Positions 35,605 to 44,776 of a DNA stretch of 64,000 nucleotides are shown here, piece by piece. Positions within the stretch are counted from its first letter, which is position 1; each line of letters starts with the position of its first letter. The notes beneath the pieces were generated by a model, which made no database searches, had not been told where the DNA came from, and saw only the letters and a list, made by a program, of their open reading frames with translations. Position numbers and translations under genes: made by a program. Source of the stretch: Bacillota bacterium (GTDB taxonomy: Bacteria > Bacillota > Dethiobacteria > DTU022 > PWGO01); assembly GCA_012518215.1 (NCBI GenBank), contig JAAYSV010000008.1, forward strand, positions 62,001 to 126,000. The letters run 5' to 3'.

Positions 35605-38247
35605 TCAATTTCTCCCGGACCTCAATTTGCTTCCCAGCCACATCACCGGATAGGGAAGGAGCGAAACCAGAGCTATCAATGCCCATGACTCCGGCGCGAG
35701 GGGAAGGGTCTGGAAAATGTTCCGTATTGCCGGAATATGGATCACCGGGTACAGAAGAGCAAGAGAGCAGAGAACCGCTGCATACAGATAGTAATTCGGC
35801 TTCGTCCCGGCCGTCCAGAAGGGCACTTTTTCTGTGCGGCATTCAAAGACGATGATAAGTTGCGTCAGGATAAGTGTAACCAGGGTCGCTGTCTGCGCCT
35901 GCAGCAGGTTGTTGCTTCTGTTCAGAACAATCACGAATACAGTCACCGCGGAGATAGCAATGACGATCCCCCTGAGCACAATCCATCCCCACAGTGCACC
36001 GCTGAAAATCCCCCTTTCACTTCTTTGCGGAGGAGATTGCATTATTTCTTCATCGGGCGGTTCCACGCCCAGAGCCAGAGCGGGAAAACCATCCGTGATC
36101 AGGTTGATCCACAGAATCTGAAGTGGACGAAGGGGCAACGGCAAACCAATGAGGATAGCGATGAACATGGTCAGTATTTCGCCGGTATTGCAACCCAGAA
36201 GGAAACGGATGAACTTCCTGACATTGGCATGGATGTTGCGGCCTTCTTCCACCGCGGCCACGATTGATGCAAAATTGTCATCCTCGAGAACCAGCGAGGC
36301 TGCCTCCCTGGTGACCTCCGTACCGGTGATGCCCATGGCCACGCCTATATCAGCTTCTTTCACCGCCGGGGCATCGTTGACCCCATCCCCGGTCATGGCC
36401 ACGACATGCCCCCTTTTTTTCAAGGCCCGGACCACACGTAATTTGTGGGCAGGATTCACCCTGGTAAATATCTCAACCTGTTCTATTATCCTGTAAAGAG
36501 CTTGCTCGCTGAGTTGATCCAGTTCCTCGCCGCTTAGAACCAGCCCATCTTTCAAAATGTTCAGCCGTCGGCCTATCGCTTCCGCCGTGGAGCGGTGATC
36601 CCCCGTGACCATGACCACCTTTATCCCCGCCTTGTGGCAAGTTCTTATGGCCGAGAATACCTCAGCACGGGGAGGATCTTCCAGCCCCAACAATCCTACC
36701 CACACCAGATTCTTCTCGATCCTTTCCCTGTCGTTCAGTTCCGGTTCGGTCAAGTCCCGGCAAGCAACCGCCAGGGTCCTCAGTGCGGTACTGGCCATCT
36801 TTTCCACCCTGACCAGTATTCTCTCCTTTTCCCCGGCGGCAAACGATCTGATTTTTTTGCCATCCATGATGAAGGCACAGCGCTGCAGGATGACCTCCGG
36901 CGCCCCTTTGACCATGGCCTTCAAGCCCCGATCCTTCACGACCACCGTCATCATCTTGCGTTCGGCAGTAAAAGGAATCTCCAGCAAGCGCCTGGATACC
37001 GACCTTATTCCTGCAAAACCTGCCGCCTCCACCAGAGCCATTTCGGTGGGATCCCCCCCCCATCCACCGACCTCCCCTTCTTTCTGCAGAAACACATTGC
37101 TACATAACAGACCTATCTTCAAGGCCATGGCCAGGGGTGCTTCCCCCGCCGCAATTACAGGTTCGCCCCCCTTCTTCCAGGGCCCCCCTTCCTCCCTGAT
37201 GTATCCTGTTCCCCGGGTGTAGATTTCCCTGAGGACCATACAATTTTGTGTCAGCGTACCGGTTTTGTCGGAACAGATCACCGTGGCCGAGCCGAGTGTT
37301 TCAACCGCCGGCAATCGCCTCACTATCGCTTTCCGGCGAGCCATACGCTGAACCCCCAGAGCTAGGGAAACGGTCACAATTGCCGGCAATCCTTCCGGGA
37401 TGGCAGCCACCGCCAGGCTGACACCGGCCATGAACATGCCATAGATCGGTTCCCCTCTCAGGACACCCAGAAGAACCACCACGCTGCAGATGCACAGGCA
37501 GATCATTACCAGGATACGCCCCAGGCTGCCCAATCGTTTTTGCAGGGGGGTCAATTCTTTCCCGGCATGTTCAATCAGATGAGCGATCTCCCCCAGTTGG
37601 GTGTTCATGCCCGTGGCCACAACCACACCCCGGCCACGGCCACCCGCTACCAGGGTTCCACTGAAAATCATGTTGTTGACATCCCCGAGTGAGGGAGGTA
37701 TGCTCCCGAGTGGCCGCACAGATTTGTTTACAGGCACCGATTCACCCGTCAGCGAAGCCTCGTTCATGACCAGCGATTGAGTGTTCAGAAGGCGGATGTC
37801 GGCACAGACCCGGTCACCTGCTTCAAAGGCCAGGATATCCCCGGGTACGATCTCCTCGGCACTGATCACCTGCATTGATCCATCCCGCAGAACACTGGCA
37901 TGTGGGGCAGCAAGGTCACGCAAAGCTTTCAGGGAACGTTCCGCCCTGTACTCCTGCACCGTCCCCAGAATGGCATTCAGAAGCACGATGATGATGATCG
38001 CCAGGGCATCGGCGTACTCCCCCAGCAATCCTGAAATCAACGTTGCAGCCAGAAGAACAAGCACCAGGAAGTCACCACACTGGGATATGAACAAACCCAG
38101 CAGGGAAGGGGAACGGCCTTTTATCAACAAGTTTCTGCCCCATTCGTTTCTTCTGGCAGAGATCTCGTGCCCGTGGAGCCCCTTTTCCGGATTGACCCGG
38201 AGTTGCTCGCATACCTGCGTGGCGCTCATAAGCGGCCACTGTTGCAT
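35605..38247 (-). CDS. Cation-translocating P-type ATPase, PMR1/SERCA type
   Basis: Membrane pump of about 880 residues, probably for calcium. Order: N-terminal cation-ATPase domain, helices 1-4, actuator TGES (LTGESVPVNKS), phosphorylation site CSDKTGTLTQN near residue 340, nucleotide domain (VKGAPE), hinge TGDGVNDAPAVKEADIG, then six C-terminal helices. The helix-4 PEGLPA motif and NLITDGFPALALGVEPPD in the C-terminal part fit SPCA/PMR1-like pumps. ATG 38247 follows GGGGGG; the frame is open to 38280. Calcium specificity is family inference. Confidence 0.9.
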   Translation of the reverse strand: MQQWPLMSATQVCEQLRVNPEKGLHGHEISARRNEWGRNLLIKGRSPSLLGLFISQCGDFLVLVLLAATLISGLLGEYADALAIIIIVLLNAILGTVQEYRAERSLKALRDLAAPHASVLRDGSMQVISAEEIVPGDILAFEAGDRVCADIRLLNTQSLVMNEASLTGESVPVNKSVRPLGSIPPSLGDVNNMIFSGTLVAGGRGRGVVVATGMNTQLGEIAHLIEHAGKELTPLQKRLGSLGRILVMICLCICSVVVLLGVLRGEPIYGMFMAGVSLAVAAIPEGLPAIVTVSLALGVQRMARRKAIVRRLPAVETLGSATVICSDKTGTLTQNCMVLREIYTRGTGYIREEGGPWKKGGEPVIAAGEAPLAMALKIGLLCSNVFLQKEGEVGGWGGDPTEMALVEAAGFAGIRSVSRRLLEIPFTAERKMMTVVVKDRGLKAMVKGAPEVILQRCAFIMDGKKIRSFAAGEKERILVRVEKMASTALRTLAVACRDLTEPELNDRERIEKNLVWVGLLGLEDPPRAEVFSAIRTCHKAGIKVVMVTGDHRSTAEAIGRRLNILKDGLVLSGEELDQLSEQALYRIIEQVEIFTRVNPAHKLRVVRALKKRGHVVAMTGDGVNDAPAVKEADIGVAMGITGTEVTREAASLVLEDDNFASIVAAVEEGRNIHANVRKFIRFLLGCNTGEILTMFIAILIGLPLPLRPLQILWINLITDGFPALALGVEPPDEEIMQSPPQRSERGIFSGALWGWIVLRGIVIAISAVTVFVIVLNRSNNLLQAQTATLVTLILTQLIIVFECRTEKVPFWTAGTKPNYYLYAAVLCSLALLYPVIHIPAIRNIFQTLPLAPESWALIALVSLLPYPVMWLGSKLRSGRN

Positions 38248-38266
38248 GCTCTCGTCCCCCCCTGCT

Positions 38267-38959
38267 TCAGGAATTATCATTCTTCACTTTCAAATATTCG
38301 CGTTCGAACAATCTATCAAAAAGGGAAAAACGGTTGCAGGGCTCCTCCTCTTCAAGCAATTCATCAAAGTTCCTGACTTCTCCCTTTTGCGGAGACATGA
38401 TCAAGCAGAGTCCAAAATCCATCTCTGGAGGGTAATGCTCGTACTTGTTTTCCAGTTCCGGATCGGCAAGGATTGATTCGTAAATCAGGTGAAACCTGGT
38501 TATCTCTCCCCTTTTTTCGTCCAGGGACTCCCCGGCAAATGCAAACAACCGCTGCCGGCATGTTGCATCTTCGCCTCCGTTTTTCCCTTCACCCTCCCCG
38601 GCCCGCCTTTTCTCGTTGATCAGGGATACCGCTTTGACATAGAATCCTTCTTCCTGCAAAGATTTCACCGTTTCTATATCAGCTATGATTCCGTCAACAG
38701 CTCCTGATTTCAGGAAATTGTCGCGGCCGGCCTCATCTTCGAAATGAACGATATGCATATCGATACCTTCATTGGCAAAAATTCTTTCATCAATGCCGAC
38801 GAGAACGGGTACAGATGCCGGCTCGGGCAATGAAGCAATTCTGAGGACTGACTTTCCCGTTTCAGGTCCATTTTTTTTTAAAGCCGGGGCAAGAAAATAA
38901 CCGCCGATCAGGGCTACCACTACCACCGTTGATAGAATGAGATAATGGAGTCTTTTCAT
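38267..38959 (-). CDS. Orphan solute-binding-like protein, short form
   Basis: 230 residues with an N-terminal anchor (LILSTVVVVALIGGYFLAPAL). The region VLRIASLPEPASVPVLVGIDERIFANEGIDMHIV and DGIIADIETVKSLQEEGFYVKAVSL resemble the first lobe of NMT1/THI5 and SsuA-like binding proteins. The C-terminal half, normally the second lobe, is short and acidic, with no ABC permease or ATPase near. It therefore looks like a sensor or a decaying binding protein. No signal for lipidation (no Cys after the anchor). The call is tentative. Confidence 0.6.
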   Translation of the reverse strand: MKRLHYLILSTVVVVALIGGYFLAPALKKNGPETGKSVLRIASLPEPASVPVLVGIDERIFANEGIDMHIVHFEDEAGRDNFLKSGAVDGIIADIETVKSLQEEGFYVKAVSLINEKRRAGEGEGKNGGEDATCRQRLFAFAGESLDEKRGEITRFHLIYESILADPELENKYEHYPPEMDFGLCLIMSPQKGEVRNFDELLEEEEPCNRFSLFDRLFEREYLKVKNDNS

Positions 38960-39141
38960 GTTTTATCCGGGCTCTCTTCCTCTTTGGATGATTGTCCTAG
39001 ATATTTCTATGATTCCTTGCATGTCAATATGAAAGTATCCGGCCGGGTATATTTGATTTGCTTCTCCGGTCTTTCATCCCGATATGTTTTCTCTTGTCTT
39101 GCCAGTGTCATCCGGGCTATACTTTACGGGGAGGCCTCGAA

Positions 39142-40893
39142 ATGATTGATGCTATCTTCTTCTCTGCCGTGGCAAGTGAGTTACGGGATATACTCGTCGG
39201 TGAAATCGTGAGAAAGATTTACCAGCCTTTTCCGTACGAAATAATGCTATCTTTCAACCGTTCTTCGAGTTACGGTTTTCTGTTGCTGTCATGTACCCCC
39301 TCGTCCCCACGTTTCCATCTTACGGTTCAAAAATACACCTCGCCTCCCGTTCCCCCACCGTTTTGCATGCTTCTGCGCAAGTACCTGGAAGGGGCAAAAC
39401 TGGCAAGGATCAAACAACAGGCATGGGAAAGGGTGGCGGAGATATATTTTGAAAGAAGGTCGGATCGTTACCGGTTGATCGTGGAGATCATGGGGCGCCG
39501 TAGCAACATCATCCTTGTCGGTGATGATCATAAAATCAAGGGAGCGCTGAGAATCATGCCCCCGAAAATCGGTAACCGCCGCATCATCATGCCGGGAGCG
39601 GATTACCTGCCCCCTCCCGTCCCCGAAAAAATCTTGTTGACAGATCTGGACCGGGAGGCCTTCATGGAAAAAGCCTCCTCCATTATGGGGGAAGGCCTGC
39701 CCTGGAAGCAAGCCCTCCTCGACTCTTTCCATGGAATAAGCCCCCTCTGGGCCGAAGAAATTGAATATGCTGCCCGGGCAGAAATTGAAGCAGGCGATAC
39801 AGCCGGAACATTGAACAGGATGTGGGAAGCTTTGCAGGTGATCATGGAAAGGTACAACCGTAAAGATTTCCAGCCGGTTGTCATCAAACCGGATGGGGGA
39901 CGGACTTTCTTTGCCGCTTTCAAACCAGATATTTACCAATCATGCCCCCACAGGCAGTATGACAATGCCAACCAACTCCTGGCCGATCATTATGCCCGGA
40001 GGCAGGTTGCCGAACAGAGAGACCAATTGTACAAACAGTTGCGGCAGGTCACGGAGAGGGAACTGAAAAAAACCAGGCAGAAGGAAAAAAGGCAGAGGGA
40101 AGATCTTTTACGGGCCAGGAAAGCGGAACAATACCGACTTTATGGCGAATTGATCCTGGCCCATCTCCACAGGATTGAAAAAAGATGTTCTGCGGTAGAA
40201 TTGCCGAATATCTACGACACCGGCCCGGAACCGGAACGGATCCACATAGCGCTTGATCCCCGCTATTCGGCCGTGGAGAACGCTCAGCAATTCTTCAAAA
40301 ATTACCGCAAGCTATCGAAAAGCAAATCGATCATCAGGGAGCGCCTGTCCAGAACGGATGCCGAGAAAAAATACCTGGAAAATGTGCTCTTCTCTCTTGA
40401 AAAAGCCGACATTCCACTTTTGAAAGAAATCAAGGAGGAGTTGATTCAAAACCGCTATATCGGGAAACAATCCCCTTCCCCTGCAAAAGAACGGCCCGTG
40501 AAAACTGGCCCGCTTTCTTTTTTATCATCATCCGGCTTGCAAATTTTTGTGGGGCAGAGCAACTTTCAGAATGAGAAACTTGCTTTCGAAAATTCTTCCC
40601 GTGATGACGTCTGGCTCCATGTCCGGGATCTCCCTGGCGCCCATGTGGTGATAAAGGATTCCCCTTTTCCACCCGGCAAACAAACCCTGCTGGAGGCAGC
40701 GGCACTGGCTGCTTTTTTCAGCAAAGGGAGCAGGCTTCCAGCTGTTACCGTTGATTATACCAGAATAAAAAATTTGAAACGCGCCCCGGGAAAAAGACCG
40801 GGGATGGCCATATACAACAATTTCAAGAGCATTTCCGTCTCGCCGGACCATCCGGCCTTGCAGCGCTTCAAGATCTGGAAAGAAGAGGAATGA
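39142..40893 (+). CDS. rqcH: RqcH/NFACT ribosome quality-control protein
   Basis: About 583 residues. N-terminal NFACT domain (IDAIFFSAVASELRDILVGE), a long coiled coil from about 260 to 440, and the C-terminal domain with the family motif NDVWL-like DDVWLHVRDLPGAHVVIK. In Bacillus RqcH binds stalled 50S subunits and adds alanine tails; older names are FbpA/fibronectin-binding. The frame is open to 39058, but ATG 39142 with GGGGAGG seven bases before is the natural start. Convergent with pyrR, only 2 bp apart. Confidence 0.92.
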   Translation: MIDAIFFSAVASELRDILVGEIVRKIYQPFPYEIMLSFNRSSSYGFLLLSCTPSSPRFHLTVQKYTSPPVPPPFCMLLRKYLEGAKLARIKQQAWERVAEIYFERRSDRYRLIVEIMGRRSNIILVGDDHKIKGALRIMPPKIGNRRIIMPGADYLPPPVPEKILLTDLDREAFMEKASSIMGEGLPWKQALLDSFHGISPLWAEEIEYAARAEIEAGDTAGTLNRMWEALQVIMERYNRKDFQPVVIKPDGGRTFFAAFKPDIYQSCPHRQYDNANQLLADHYARRQVAEQRDQLYKQLRQVTERELKKTRQKEKRQREDLLRARKAEQYRLYGELILAHLHRIEKRCSAVELPNIYDTGPEPERIHIALDPRYSAVENAQQFFKNYRKLSKSKSIIRERLSRTDAEKKYLENVLFSLEKADIPLLKEIKEELIQNRYIGKQSPSPAKERPVKTGPLSFLSSSGLQIFVGQSNFQNEKLAFENSSRDDVWLHVRDLPGAHVVIKDSPFPPGKQTLLEAAALAAFFSKGSRLPAVTVDYTRIKNLKRAPGKRPGMAIYNNFKSISVSPDHPALQRFKIWKEEE

Positions 40894-40895
40894 TT

Positions 40896-41432
40896 TCAAG
40901 GTTCACAGATGAGAACTTCATCAACACCGTCGATCTCCCGGATTTTGACTTCTATAACTTCCCGACGGTTGGTAGGAACATTTTTGCCCACGTAATCGGC
41001 CCTGATCGGAAGTTCCCGATGCCCCCTGTCAATGAGCACGGCCAGCTGAATCTGCAGGGGGCGCCCCCCGGAATAGATCACTGCATCCATGGCCGCCCTT
41101 ACCGACCGGCCGGTATAAAGAACATCATCGACAAGAACCACCCGCCTGTTTTTCACCTTGAAGGTCAATATCTTTTCTTCTCCCGGGCTCCAGATCAATG
41201 TTTCCCGGTCGTCCCTGTACGACGAGATGTCCAGTTCGGCCGCGGGCAGTTCGATGCCTTCGATCCCGGCAATGATCTGTGAAATACGTTCGGCCAACGG
41301 GCCGCCACGTCTCTGAATTCCCAGCAGGACCAGGTCGCTCCCACCGGTATTTTTCTCGATAATTTCATAGGCGATCCGCGTAAGGGCACGTCGGATACCT
41401 TCTTCGTCCAGTATTTTCCGTTTTATTCTCAT
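40896..41432 (-). CDS. pyrR: PyrR, pyrimidine regulator / uracil phosphoribosyltransferase
   Basis: 178 residues. PRPP loop [21 protein letters not shown] and N-terminal [15 protein letters not shown] match PyrR, which binds pyr mRNA leaders in response to UMP. AAGGAG precedes the ATG. No pyr biosynthesis gene is beside it; it ends the lspA-lgt-rluD-pyrR run. Confidence 0.94.
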   Translation of the reverse strand: MRIKRKILDEEGIRRALTRIAYEIIEKNTGGSDLVLLGIQRRGGPLAERISQIIAGIEGIELPAAELDISSYRDDRETLIWSPGEEKILTFKVKNRRVVLVDDVLYTGRSVRAAMDAVIYSGGRPLQIQLAVLIDRGHRELPIRADYVGKNVPTNRREVIEVKIREIDGVDEVLICEP

Positions 41433-41446
41433 TTTTTCCGCTCCTT

Positions 41447-42373
41447 TTAAAGCTGGCTCTCGTCGCGCAAAAAACTCAACAATCTTTTGAATTCAGGCGG
41501 CAAGGGGGCAACAAATTTTATCTTCTCCCCCGTGCGGGGATGAACCAGCTCCAGCAATCTTGCATGCAGGGCCTGCCCTTTCCACCCGATAAGATCCAGT
41601 TTTTTGTTTTTCCCCCCGTAAAGGGGATCTCCAACGAGGGGGTATCCCAGATGTGACATATGGGCTCTTATCTGATGTGTCCTTCCCGTTTTCAATTCGA
41701 CCCTGATCAGCGAGGAATCATGGAAATTGCATAGTGGGTATACATGGCTGATCGCCTCCCGCCCCCCTTCCTGCACGGCAATCTTTTTCCGATTGCGAGG
41801 ATCACGTCCCAGCGGGGCTGAAATTATCATCTGCCCGGGGGCAACTTTGCCCCAGACTGCAGCCAGATATACCCTTCTGACCGTTCTTGCCTTGAATTGC
41901 CTTGCCAGATTCCGATGCACCTCGTCATTTTTGGCAATCATCAGAAGACCTGATGTATCCTTGTCCAGACGGTGTACGATCCCGGGGCGGAATGCCCCCC
42001 CCACGCTCGAGAGCCTGTCATACCTGTAGAGCAGGGCATTGACCAGTGTACCGCCGGCATGGCCGGGCGCAGGATGAACAACCATTCCTTTGGGTTTGTT
42101 CACCACGGCCAGGTTCTCATCTTCGTACAGCAGTTCAATCCGCAAGGGCTCGGGGTATACCCCCGGATCCTTGACCGCCCCCATCTTCACCTTGATCCGT
42201 TCTCCGGCCTGGACAGGGTAGCTCTTCCTGGGCTTGGCATCTTCAATGGTGACCATGCCATCTCTTATCAACTTCTGTACTTCGGCCCTCGTAACACCCT
42301 CCATGCTCCGGGTCAGGAAATGGTCAAGGCGCTCCCCGGAGTTGGCAACATCCAGTATGATAATTCTTTTCAT
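41447..42373 (-). CDS. rluD: Pseudouridine synthase RluD type
   Basis: About 308 residues. N-terminal S4 domain ([21 protein letters not shown]) and catalytic domain with [21 protein letters not shown] and [17 protein letters not shown], where the Asp of HRLDKDTSG is the nucleophile. Modifies 23S rRNA helix 69 in model bacteria. The frame is open to 42487 through non-family residues overlapping lgt; ATG 42373 gives [10 protein letters not shown]. Ribosome site weak. Confidence 0.93.
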   Translation of the reverse strand: MKRIIILDVANSGERLDHFLTRSMEGVTRAEVQKLIRDGMVTIEDAKPRKSYPVQAGERIKVKMGAVKDPGVYPEPLRIELLYEDENLAVVNKPKGMVVHPAPGHAGGTLVNALLYRYDRLSSVGGAFRPGIVHRLDKDTSGLLMIAKNDEVHRNLARQFKARTVRRVYLAAVWGKVAPGQMIISAPLGRDPRNRKKIAVQEGGREAISHVYPLCNFHDSSLIRVELKTGRTHQIRAHMSHLGYPLVGDPLYGGKNKKLDLIGWKGQALHARLLELVHPRTGEKIKFVAPLPPEFKRLLSFLRDESQL

Positions 42374-42384
42374 TTTGTTTCGAT

Positions 42385-43125
42385 TCAACTTTTCCCAGCT
42401 TTCCGTCTCTTTTTGAACCACAGGAGCAGTGCCATTGCAACGACCAGCCCCATGCTGAAGATCTGGGCAAAGGATAGTCCCAACCATGATATTACATCTT
42501 CCCTGAAGAAGCCCGTCGTGAATCTCAGCAGCCCGTAAGTCAGGATCACGAGTGTAAAATTGTAACCTTCAAAGAACTTGTATTTCCTCAGGTAGAGGAC
42601 CAGAAAGAATAGCGCCAGGGCCCCCAGACTGGCGTAAAGTTGAACCGGATGGCGGGGAAATATCTCCGCAAGTTGGGAGCCCTTGAATAAATCCGTTATT
42701 TTTCCGTAACAACAACCATTGAGGAAACACCCCACCCTGCCGAAGGCATACCCCAGCAACATGTATGGGGCCAGGAAATCGGCCAGTTTCAAAAAATGCA
42801 GCTTGCGCCAGCGGCTCCATAGCAGCAGCCCTATGATGGCCAGAATGATTGCACCGTAAAAAGAAAGGCCACCCGATCGAAAATGCAGGATACGTATGGG
42901 ATCGTCCCGGTAATAACTCCAGTTAAGAATGACAAAGAGGATCCTTGAGCCAACAAGGCCGGAGATGCCCACGATTATGATTGCTTCCAGGATATGATCG
43001 GGATGGTACCCCTGCCTGGGGGCTTCCCGCAAAACAAGTATCGAGGAAATCAGTATTCCCAGAGAAATCATGAGGCCATATGCATAGATGGAAAAATACG
43101 GCGTTTCCCACAAAACAGGGTACAT
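42385..43125 (-). CDS. lgt: Prolipoprotein diacylglyceryl transferase
   Basis: Adds diacylglycerol to lipobox cysteines. 246 residues with seven hydrophobic helices. Motifs FRSGGLSFYGAIILA (catalytic His usually SYGG/HGG region) and GRVGCFLNGCCYG match Lgt; RHPVQLYAS follows. AGAGGTGG precedes ATG. Directly downstream of lspA, which carries out the next step, with a 185-bp gap between them. Confidence 0.94.
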   Translation of the reverse strand: MYPVLWETPYFSIYAYGLMISLGILISSILVLREAPRQGYHPDHILEAIIIVGISGLVGSRILFVILNWSYYRDDPIRILHFRSGGLSFYGAIILAIIGLLLWSRWRKLHFLKLADFLAPYMLLGYAFGRVGCFLNGCCYGKITDLFKGSQLAEIFPRHPVQLYASLGALALFFLVLYLRKYKFFEGYNFTLVILTYGLLRFTTGFFREDVISWLGLSFAQIFSMGLVVAMALLLWFKKRRKAGKS

Positions 43126-43310
43126 GCAACCACCTCTTCATCAAGTTTTCCAACCGCTAATTTATGGATATAGTAACATACCGCCCCGGAAGTAACAAGA
43201 AAATCGGTTCCCCGCTGAAGGCCTACCCTGGAGTCAGGCCGGGAGCAGGCTTGGCGGAAAGGGGCGGATTTACAGCCATTTTTTCCGGAGAATGGAATGC
43301 AACGAACAGA

Positions 43311-43769
43311 TCATGGGTTGGTAAGCCGTGTTCTTCTGCTCTCTTTCCACAGGGAGAAGATAAAAATGATTCCCCCGATCACGATGGCTGCATCTGCAAG
43401 ATTGAAAATGGGCGGATAAAAAGAAATTTTCAGGAAATCGATCACATGGCCAACCCTGATCCGGTCAACCAGGTTACCGATAGCCCCGCCAAGTTGAAAG
43501 GCGAGGCCGATTCTTGTAAATTTGTAGCAAGCGGGCAGGCAGTGATTGTAATACAGGATGACCAGGGCAACAATCAGGGTGATAACCACAAAAAAGGTGG
43601 TCCTGTGGGCAAGAATACCCCAGGCCGCACCCGGGTTCAAAACATAGGTTATCGATACAGTTTCGCCCAGCACGGGTACCGATTGCCCCAGCTCCAAAAA
43701 AGATACAACGAGGTGCTTGGCCAGCTGATCCAGAAAGAGAACCAGCAAGACAATTGTAAAAAAAAGCAT
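43311..43769 (-). CDS. lspA: Signal peptidase II
   Basis: Cleaves signal peptides of lipoproteins. About 152 residues, four helices. The two catalytic Asp are in GAIGNLVDRIRVGHVIDF and FNLADAAIVIGG. Frame is open to 43802; ATG 43769 has GAAAGGGG upstream. The gene follows the yteA-like gene. Confidence 0.95.
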   Translation of the reverse strand: MLFFTIVLLVLFLDQLAKHLVVSFLELGQSVPVLGETVSITYVLNPGAAWGILAHRTTFFVVITLIVALVILYYNHCLPACYKFTRIGLAFQLGGAIGNLVDRIRVGHVIDFLKISFYPPIFNLADAAIVIGGIIFIFSLWKESRRTRLTNP

Positions 43770-43847
43770 CCGACCCCTTTCCCGTTTCTCCCCGACTACC
43801 AAATATATCCTCCCACTGCAATCGTGGCAAACCCGGCCACCTGTTTC

Positions 43848-44375
43848 TCACCTTTTTCTTTCATCTTCCCCGTCTTCGAAACCATCCTCGAAAATCCCGG
43901 AGCGCTCGTTGTAACGCCCCACTTCCTGCCAGACATCTTCCGCATCCCGGCCGGAAGATCGGGGCACGGTTTCATTTTTGCAAGGGGGCTCGAGCACCTC
44001 TTCCTCGACAGGGCGCCCACTTTCGAGTTGTTTTTCTTCTTCCCCCTGGCAGCGGATACACAGTTTCGCGTGGGGCAGGGCCTCGAGCCTTTCCGCCGTG
44101 ATTTCCCGCCCACATCTCTCGCAGATACCATAACGGCCTGTCTCAAGTTTGGCAAGGGCCAGTTCAATATCATTCAGAAGGTTTGTCTGTGTTTCTTTCA
44201 CGGACAGTTCCTTGCTCCTTTCAAACAATTCCGAGCCAAGGTCCGCGGGATGGTTGTCGGCCAGCGACAGTTCATCCACGCTATCACGCAGAGAGGTATT
44301 CGCGGCATGCAGTTGATCCAGGAGCCTTTCTTTCTCTTCGATGAGATATTTTTTTATGTTTTTTCTGTCCATCAT
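43848..44375 (-). CDS. TraR/DksA zinc-finger protein, YteA type
   Basis: About 175 residues. A long helical hairpin (about 5-80) is followed by the zinc motif CERCGREI...CIRC, then a glutamate-rich tail (RPVEEEVLEPPC, DGFEDGEDERKR). It matches the YteA family, found in spore formers between ileS and lspA. The frame also opens at ATG 44399; the later ATG 44375 is chosen on the basis of GACGAGAG. Regulatory role unproven. Confidence 0.82.
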   Translation of the reverse strand: MMDRKNIKKYLIEEKERLLDQLHAANTSLRDSVDELSLADNHPADLGSELFERSKELSVKETQTNLLNDIELALAKLETGRYGICERCGREITAERLEALPHAKLCIRCQGEEEKQLESGRPVEEEVLEPPCKNETVPRSSGRDAEDVWQEVGRYNERSGIFEDGFEDGEDERKR

Positions 44376-44405
44376 CTCTCGTCGTTTCTTTCTATACATG
44401 CATGG

Positions 44406-44729
44406 TTACAAATGTTCCTGGACAATTTTTACCAGTTCAGCGATAAAATCCCCGATCAGGGGCAGGTTCAGCACCATGATATGTTGCAAGATGTATATGA
44501 GCAGGGCAGCAAAAAAGGTAGCCCCGAGGGCAAACCCCAATCCCCTGGCCAGACCGGCTGCAAAGTTGATCTTCATGAACCTTCGAGGATCATTTATCAT
44601 GTTGATATATTCAGCCATGTTCAGTCTTTCCATATCATGGGAAAGTTTCTGCATACGCTCGATCAATGTATGCTGTACCGATAACTCTACATTTTCTTTT
44701 TCTTCCATGCCTGACCGCGTCTCGTTCAT
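44406..44729 (-). CDS. DUF5665-like membrane protein
   Basis: 107 residues: a helical polar N-terminus (about 1-50), GARGLGFALGATFFAALLIYIL-like hydrophobic segment near 60-80, and an amphipathic C-terminal end. It fits the DUF5665 family often found between yteA and ileS in Clostridia; no function is known. GGAGATC upstream of ATG. Confidence 0.72.
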   Translation of the reverse strand: MNETRSGMEEKENVELSVQHTLIERMQKLSHDMERLNMAEYINMINDPRRFMKINFAAGLARGLGFALGATFFAALLIYILQHIMVLNLPLIGDFIAELVKIVQEHL

Positions 44730-44776
44730 AATACGCCGATCTCCTTAATATTTTGTACAAAACATCGAAAACAATA

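Noticed and set aside
39094-39123. Possible promoter TTGTCT-18-TATACT before rqcH
   Set aside because: The implied start would fall inside the ribosome site of rqcH, so it is unlikely to be used.
40896-41432. Pyrimidine attenuator leader next to pyrR
   Set aside because: No PyrR-binding loop pattern seen upstream of the lspA-pyrR genes.
43164-44684. Plus-strand frame of 506 residues
   Set aside because: Covers lspA, the yteA-like gene and the DUF5665 gene on the other strand, which show clear motifs.
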